Positions 58,661 to 64,000 of a stretch of 64,000 nucleotides of DNA are shown one piece after another; the first letter of the stretch is position 1; each line of letters starts with the position of its first letter. The stretch comes from Sipunculus nudus. Its lineage: Eukaryota; Annelida; Sipuncula; Golfingiida; Sipunculidae. The stretch spans positions 33,364,229 to 33,428,228 of the forward strand of contig CM049314.1 of assembly GCA_026874595.1 (NCBI GenBank). The letters run 5' to 3'. Below the pieces are notes generated by a model. The model saw only the letters and a program-made list of their open reading frames with translations. It was not told the DNA's origin and ran no database searches. The position numbers were made by a program, and so were the translations under genes.

Positions 58661-60360
58661 ACCATACAATTAATTTAATTTTCACAGCATGTACAAATAA
58701 GGATTTAATCTGTTAAAATCTGAAATTTGAAAATAAAAGCCTGATAATTAGGCAACTTATTGATTTTTTTGGAGGCTCTTGTTGTATTCCCTTGTCAAGC
58801 AGTCCACTTTGGTCACTGTTGGTCATTCAGTGCAGCTCTCTATGCTCCTCAGGTTGTTGGCATAATGTTAGATGTCCCCAAGATCTCCTACCAAGCCGAA
58901 AACTGGGTCTTTGCGACTTCGTTCCTTTGAGAAATTAAGGAAAAACCTCATTTTTTAAAATTAAAAACCTATTTTCACACTTCAGGAATGCCTAATATCG
59001 AAACCACTCATCTGTTTTTCCTCATATTTACCATAAATATTCCTCTATATAGTTCCTATGTACATGCCAGAAATTAGGTCTGTATTTTATAATTTTAAAA
59101 AATTATGGGCTCAAACATAATTCATTTTGTAAAAAATCAGGAAAGATATTTGATCACTTAACACAAACAATGTTAAAGCTAAGGACTTTTTTCCAGTAAT
59201 ATAACTTTAATTTATCAAAATTAAATTGTATACCTAAAATTAGATCAAAATCTTTTATTTTTTTAAAAATATGAGCAAAAACAAAAATTTGTTCCTTAAA
59301 TTTTGCCCAACTTTGGCCATGGCACGTTTTTTTTCCTGTAAGTACTGTGGCTTTAATTTTCACAGCATGTACACATAAGGATTTAATCTGTAATTTGAAA
59401 ATAAAAGCTGCAAAATTAGGCTTGGTTTTTTTGGAGGCTCTTGTTGTATTCCCTTACACTGTCAAGTAGTCCACTTTGGTCACTGTAGATCATTCAGTGC
59501 AGCTCTCTATGCTCCCCAGGCTGTTTGCATAATGTTATGTAATCCCATCACTAATGCAAGCCCTCTCTCCACTGGGTTGAGCTTGATCAGGCTGTCTGCA
59601 GTTAATACCACATGGAGCCTTTTTCTCTCCCCCCCCCCCCCCCCGTTCTGTTGACAGACCTGTACTATGAACTAGATGAATTTTATAATTAAAATTTTTT
59701 TCAGCAACGAGCAGTGACGACAGAGACCCCTCCCTCACCCACCCCTTCAATACACATGACTAATAAACAAGATGAATCTTATAATTTAAATGTTAAATAA
59801 ATTCTTTTTGATGAGACTTGGACAATTTTGATTTTTTAAAGAAAAAAAAAATGTTCAGGAATTTAATCCTAATATTCAAATGTGATAAATTATTAGGATC
59901 TACTGTAAGTGCTAATTAACAAGATTTAAGAAGAAATAAATACTTTCTAGCATTTCATTCACATCTCTTAAAGTTGGCGGGGCCTAGGTGTGAATAATAC
60001 TGTTAACTTAGTATTAAAATTAGGAATATTGGTCAAACTTTGTGGGATTAATCCTTAACTCATATGGCCATATATTTAACTTTTGAAAACTTAATTACCT
60101 TCACACATAATTTGTTTATGAAATGTTACTTTTATATAACACTTACCGTAGGCCCATTTTTTTCCCTTGGTGCATTACTAAATGGTTTAGCTCATATCCA
60201 TTATTCTTTAATTTACAGAGTTTCATTTTAGCAGGGCCATTTTCTCATAGCTTTTCAAATGATAATATACATGAAAAACGAAAAGAAATAAAAATATTTT
60301 GCAGTTACTAATATTTTCCTAAATTTAGCTGAGCGATGTGACCCATGGGTCCCTTGTTTT
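58661..60360. mobile_element. Interspersed repeat family A copy 3, with internal duplication
   Basis: 58661-58800 and 59340-59540 repeat each other (TTTTCACAGCATGTAC, AATAAAAGC, GGAGGCTCTTGTTGTATTCC). 58860-59330 matches 9650-10120 closely (TTAGATGTCCCCAAGATC, GGGTCTTTGCGACTTCGTTC). The right end AGCTGAGCGATGTGACCCAT then GGGTCCCTTGTT matches copies 1 and 2. Contains a C16 run (59629-59644). Confidence 0.7.
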
Positions 60361-62318
60361 TTCATTCCATTGAAAATAATCAGTGAAAATAGTAAAACTG
60401 ACTGAAAACGATAATGCAACTTCTGAGAATAAACTACTAAGTGTCAGAAAAAAGGGTCTTTGCTTGTCCTGTACAATAAATTGACGTTCATGATGCTATC
60501 TTTCAGTCTAGTTGAATTTTTATGTACAGGTGTGTGGGCCAATATTACTTCAAGAAAAGACATACGACTATGTAAAAACTACATTCAATAGTGAATTTAT
60601 GGAAGTTAAATTCTTTCATATAGTTACATTAATCTCATTTGTGTTTAGACCGGCTTGTGTGTTTCCTTATCTGTCTGTTCATTTAAAATTTTGTATCTTC
60701 GTACCTTATTCTGCCAGCAGTGATTACGCCACTAAATTTATAAATCCTCTTAAGACTTATTGGCTTTAGAAACACCGGTATTACCGGTTGTGACGTCAGA
60801 TTACCAAGCTATTACCTTGAGCCAAGACCTAAGTATTCAGGCAAATTGTTTCCTTGTGAAAGGTGAAGGAGTCTGTTAAGCTTTTTTACCGGCCTTCTTA
60901 TCAACATGAATCACCGTTTAACTCATATCGCCGTATGGAAGAGACGTCTTTCTCCATTTTCGTCTGATCAAATATACGCCATTTCTTAGAACAATATCCC
61001 CTGTCAGTTGGTATGTCTGCTTGTAAATACAATGCAGGAAATGTCCGTCATGAAATGTTTAGCTTGCGTTCTTGATACTCTTCTTTGCTGGGGTTTAGTT
61101 TGCAACTCAAATCAACCTGACAAATCGCTTACTTTTTTTGTTGTTTGTGGAAATACTTTCTTCATTTGTCTATTAATTAGAGAGAGATCTCAGCTCTTTT
61201 CTCAGTGCATGAAAGGATGATTCATTATATAATTGTGACGTGGATCCGGTTCCGTGGTATTTTATTTTGAACTAGAAATTTGTACTCAGACAGCGCAGTC
61301 CTAGGCCATTGAGATGGCATTGTCAGACATGCAGCAATTTTCCATTAGAATATAGTTTTTTTACCAGATGTTGATCCGGACAACCCAAAACTTTAATAAA
61401 TTGTTCCTTAGAGCTGAGGTATCCTGAATGTTGCTAACAGACAAATAGACAAACCAACTCCCGGGAAATAAAAAAAACTTAACATCCGCTTGGTGGAGGG
61501 AATTATCTAATAACTAAACTTTGCTCGAAATAAGTTTAGGAGAAATAGCACTATACTTTTATCACTGACCATTGAATTCATATTTGATACTATGCCATGT
61601 GCGGAGACCATAAATACATTAATTACTGCGGAGATATAAATCAATCTAAGCCAACAAAAAAAATCAAAGCGCATATTAACATCTCAATGCAGATGGAGAT
61701 ATCTCTTTAATGCTGCAATACGCCCACGACCGCGTGAGTCAAAATAAAAAGGAAGACAAGTAGCGGAAACCATGGTAAACACATGCTGAGCACGTTAACT
61801 GAATCTCTTACTGAGTGGCCCAGCAGCTGTTATAACGTAACTAATAATATATAGAGGGCAAACGTGCAGAGGAGGCTACAATTCCTAGAAATATTGCTGA
61901 GCTTTTATCAATTAGGGTGCATGTTTAGTAATGACCACGTAATAAGAACTGACGTATGTTTAATGCCAACACATCTGTTTACCCCAGATAATGGGTATAT
62001 GTCAGTATTTATGTGCCATATTTACAATATTAATCGACAACATTTACAATATTTATTTTCTTTACACATCCGGTTCAAGAAATTGGCTACAGAATGTTTT
62101 GTAGAGATAAAGTATTAGTTTTCAGTTTATAGATAGACTAAGCTGGGAACGTCTATAAGCCTATTTCTTAGTTAAATGCTCCTTAAAGAATTGAAGTTTG
62201 TGCATAGCTCTTTAAGCTATGTTTACTCCTGAAGGTTAGATTTCAGGTTGTACGGCAGCATTATTATTGATTATTTAGTGGTTATAATTTCTATACACAC
62301 TAGCCTTTTCTTATACGT
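60361..62318. other. No gene or repeat recognised
   Basis: Mixed-composition intergenic sequence; short ORFs show no domain signatures. Confidence 0.5.
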
Positions 62319-62322
62319 ATAT

Positions 62323-62375
<53 letters not shown>

Positions 62376-62380
62376 AACAC
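62319..62380. repeat. TA microsatellite
   Basis: Alternating TA run with a short ACAC tail. Confidence 0.95.
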
Positions 62381-62492
62381 GTATGCGTTATAAACATTTT
62401 CTTATACGGTCGGTGCCAGACTGTGCCTGGCATCGAGAACACAGGGCGCCAACTAATAAAATGCCAAAAAGCTCAAACTGACAGAGCTGTCC

Positions 62493-62536
62493 CCGGAAGA
62501 GAAACTGACAGCAAGAGCTGCGCATGCGCGTTGACT
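62493..62536 (+). promoter_or_regulatory. Promoter-like region: ETS site and perfect NRF1 site
   Basis: CCGGAAG (62493-62499) is an ETS/GABP core. TGCGCATGCGCG (62519-62530) is a perfect NRF1 consensus, followed by TTGACT. The region is locally GC- and CpG-rich, unlike its surroundings. ETS plus NRF1 is typical of TATA-less housekeeping promoters. Confidence 0.6.
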
Positions 62537-62704
62537 AAAGACGTCCCAGTTTTACCGACAGCGCCAACCGCTGCCCGGAGCGCTCTTTTGATTGTGATGT
62601 TTTTCAATGGTTCGCTGGTGTCCTTCACCGGGTTACCTTGGCAGTGTCGGAGTAGCTAGCGAGAGGAGCGGGAGGAATTGTTGTGCTTTACTGAAGGACT
62701 AACA

Positions 62705-62771
62705 ATGGAAGGGATTTATATCAGCCTGCGAGAGTCGCAAACCAATAGTTGCAACAGGGCTAACTGCGAAG
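62705..62771 (+). CDS. Possible first coding exon of an unidentified gene
   Basis: ATG in good context (aacaATGG), then 22 codons (MEGIYISLRESQTNSCNR, then ANCE) and donor aag|gtaaat, phase 1. It sits 175-200 bp downstream of the NRF1/ETS region in CpG-rich sequence. I do not recognise the peptide; downstream exons are not in the window or not recognisable. Confidence 0.45.
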
Positions 62772-64000
62772 GTAAATAAATAATGACGCATACCTAAGAT
62801 GTTTTTTAGTATTTTTTAATAAATATCTCTATACGTTAATATACTGATCATATAACTCTGTTTCCTGTGGGCAATCATTTCTAATATTTGTTTTAACATA
62901 CCGGTAATGTTGGCATTAATTAACAGTCTCAGCTATATTACCAGGACGAATACTACTATTAAATTTGTTTTTCAATGAAAATATTGGGAAAAATGTTTAT
63001 ATCTGATTTAGCCATTGCGAACCACACCACGGAACAATACATGCAGGGCTCACTGCATGCTGTCTAAAAAAATGATCGGGCTTAAATGCCTATCTTTAAA
63101 TGTTTATACGTCCATTGAAAGCCGCTTCATCGAGGCGTTTTAAATATTAAAGGGACCCATTAGGAGATCTGAATTCCACCAACTTAAGATAAATGAATCT
63201 TTTTGTAAGCATATACCAGAAAACACCGGTCCCACCGCAAACAGACATGTTTATAACATATGGGGTGCAACCAAAATAATCCAAACACATTCACTATCTG
63301 GTTGCAAGAGTTTTCCAACTACTGACCCTTCAACATCCGCATATATACATTCAACCAATACGTTACATATGTTCTTCTGTTTCTCAACATTTATAGATGT
63401 ACCGTGTTTACTAACAGCTCCGACATCATGTTTATTTATTGCCATGCGACGTTGAATTATATGTAAACGTTAGTCACACCTGTGTTGGTAAAAATAGTCT
63501 CACTACGGAGCGACATCCTAGTAGAGAGGTGGAGGTTATTTTCCTCACGTGGAAACAGTATTTCTGTCCCTTCTCCAATCTCACATAACTTAATATTGGT
63601 TCTTACTCAAACAAAAGAAGGTTGGATGCCCAGATTGGGAACACACTGTAGAGAATCATAGATGTGAGCTATTGACAGAATATTAAATGTTCAAGACTGT
63701 ATAGTCAAAGCTTTATCCCTGCATCTGATTCCAATTATATTTAAACAAAGTAAATGCATGTGTAAGCTATAACAGAAATATTTATGATCATCTCAAATAT
63801 CCAAGTTAAAGTATTTACAATAGAGATATTTTTATTGGACTCGGAATCGGACTTGGACTCGAACTCGGTGGACTTGGAGTCTAAAGAACTCTGATTCGGA
63901 CTTGGGTTCAGGTGGCCTGGACTCTATATTCGACTAGACTACAGTACTGCTTGTTACCATAAATAAACAAAGTATTACCCTGACTCATGAAATGTTAACA
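62772..64000. other. Right edge: presumed intron, with GGACTTGGACTCG hexamer block
   Basis: 63838-63960 has degenerate GACTCG/GACTTG hexamers ending ACTGCTTGTTACCAT, resembling 18815-18840 and the window's left edge. Nothing else recognised between 62772 and 63837. Confidence 0.55.

Noticed and set aside
1-64000. CRISPR array, prophage or bacterial operon
   Set aside because: No direct repeats with unique spacers, ribosome binding sites or operon structure; intron-exon architecture is clearly animal.

Overview
This is an AT-rich animal genome window (introns, GT-AG splicing, no operons). It carries two confidently identified genes on the + strand embedded in a dense population of transposon-derived repeats. 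The repeat style (AGCTCA-flanked families with internal tandem blocks, Helitron-like GCGGATA elements, CR1/L2-type LINEs) and the protein sequences suggest a marine lophotrochozoan, most probably a mollusc. The species cannot be named from the sequence alone.

Region 1 (1-21.2 kb): the 3' half of GCC2 (GRIP and coiled-coil domain protein 2, a trans-Golgi golgin). Sixteen exons from 962 to 20056 join in frame into the C-terminal 614 residues. These are coiled coil followed by a GRIP domain; upstream exons lie outside the window. Introns carry MITEs, an interspersed repeat family, a Helitron-like element and a tRNA-derived SINE. Two exons have tandemly multiplied splice sites: five acceptor copies before the exon at 8727 and five donor copies after the exon at 11779. 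A 15-nt in-frame microexon is possible at 17254.

Region 2 (21.2-27.7 kb): intergenic. It holds a 17-bp tandem array, a duplicated ~400-bp block, TA microsatellites and a convergent pair of CTCF-like motifs.

Region 3 (27.75-41.65 kb): SELENOT (selenoprotein T), complete in five exons. The redox motif Cys-Tyr-Ser-Sec uses an in-frame TGA at 35141-35143. A well-formed type II SECIS hairpin sits at 40640-40723, in a separate 3'-UTR exon beyond a 3.47-kb 3'-UTR intron. Intron 1 contains an antisense, nearly full-length but broken CR1/L2-like LINE with a degenerate 2A-like motif and a YY1 site at its 5' end. The 3'-UTR intron contains pogo-like and hAT-like non-autonomous elements.

Region 4 (41.65-64 kb): no established gene. 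It holds repeat families, a perfect-TIR ~1.07-kb Tc1/pogo-like element (49102-50168), a 108-bp foldback element, and a 4.57-kb array of about 207 copies of a 22-bp unit that is open in all three + frames. There are two possible promoter/first-exon units (48.45 and 62.5 kb) that share an NRF1-type GCGCATGCGC core followed by TTGACT.

Functionally, GCC2 tethers vesicles at the trans-Golgi and SELENOT is an ER thioredoxin-like oxidoreductase. They are tandem neighbours, and nothing in the sequence shows co-regulation.
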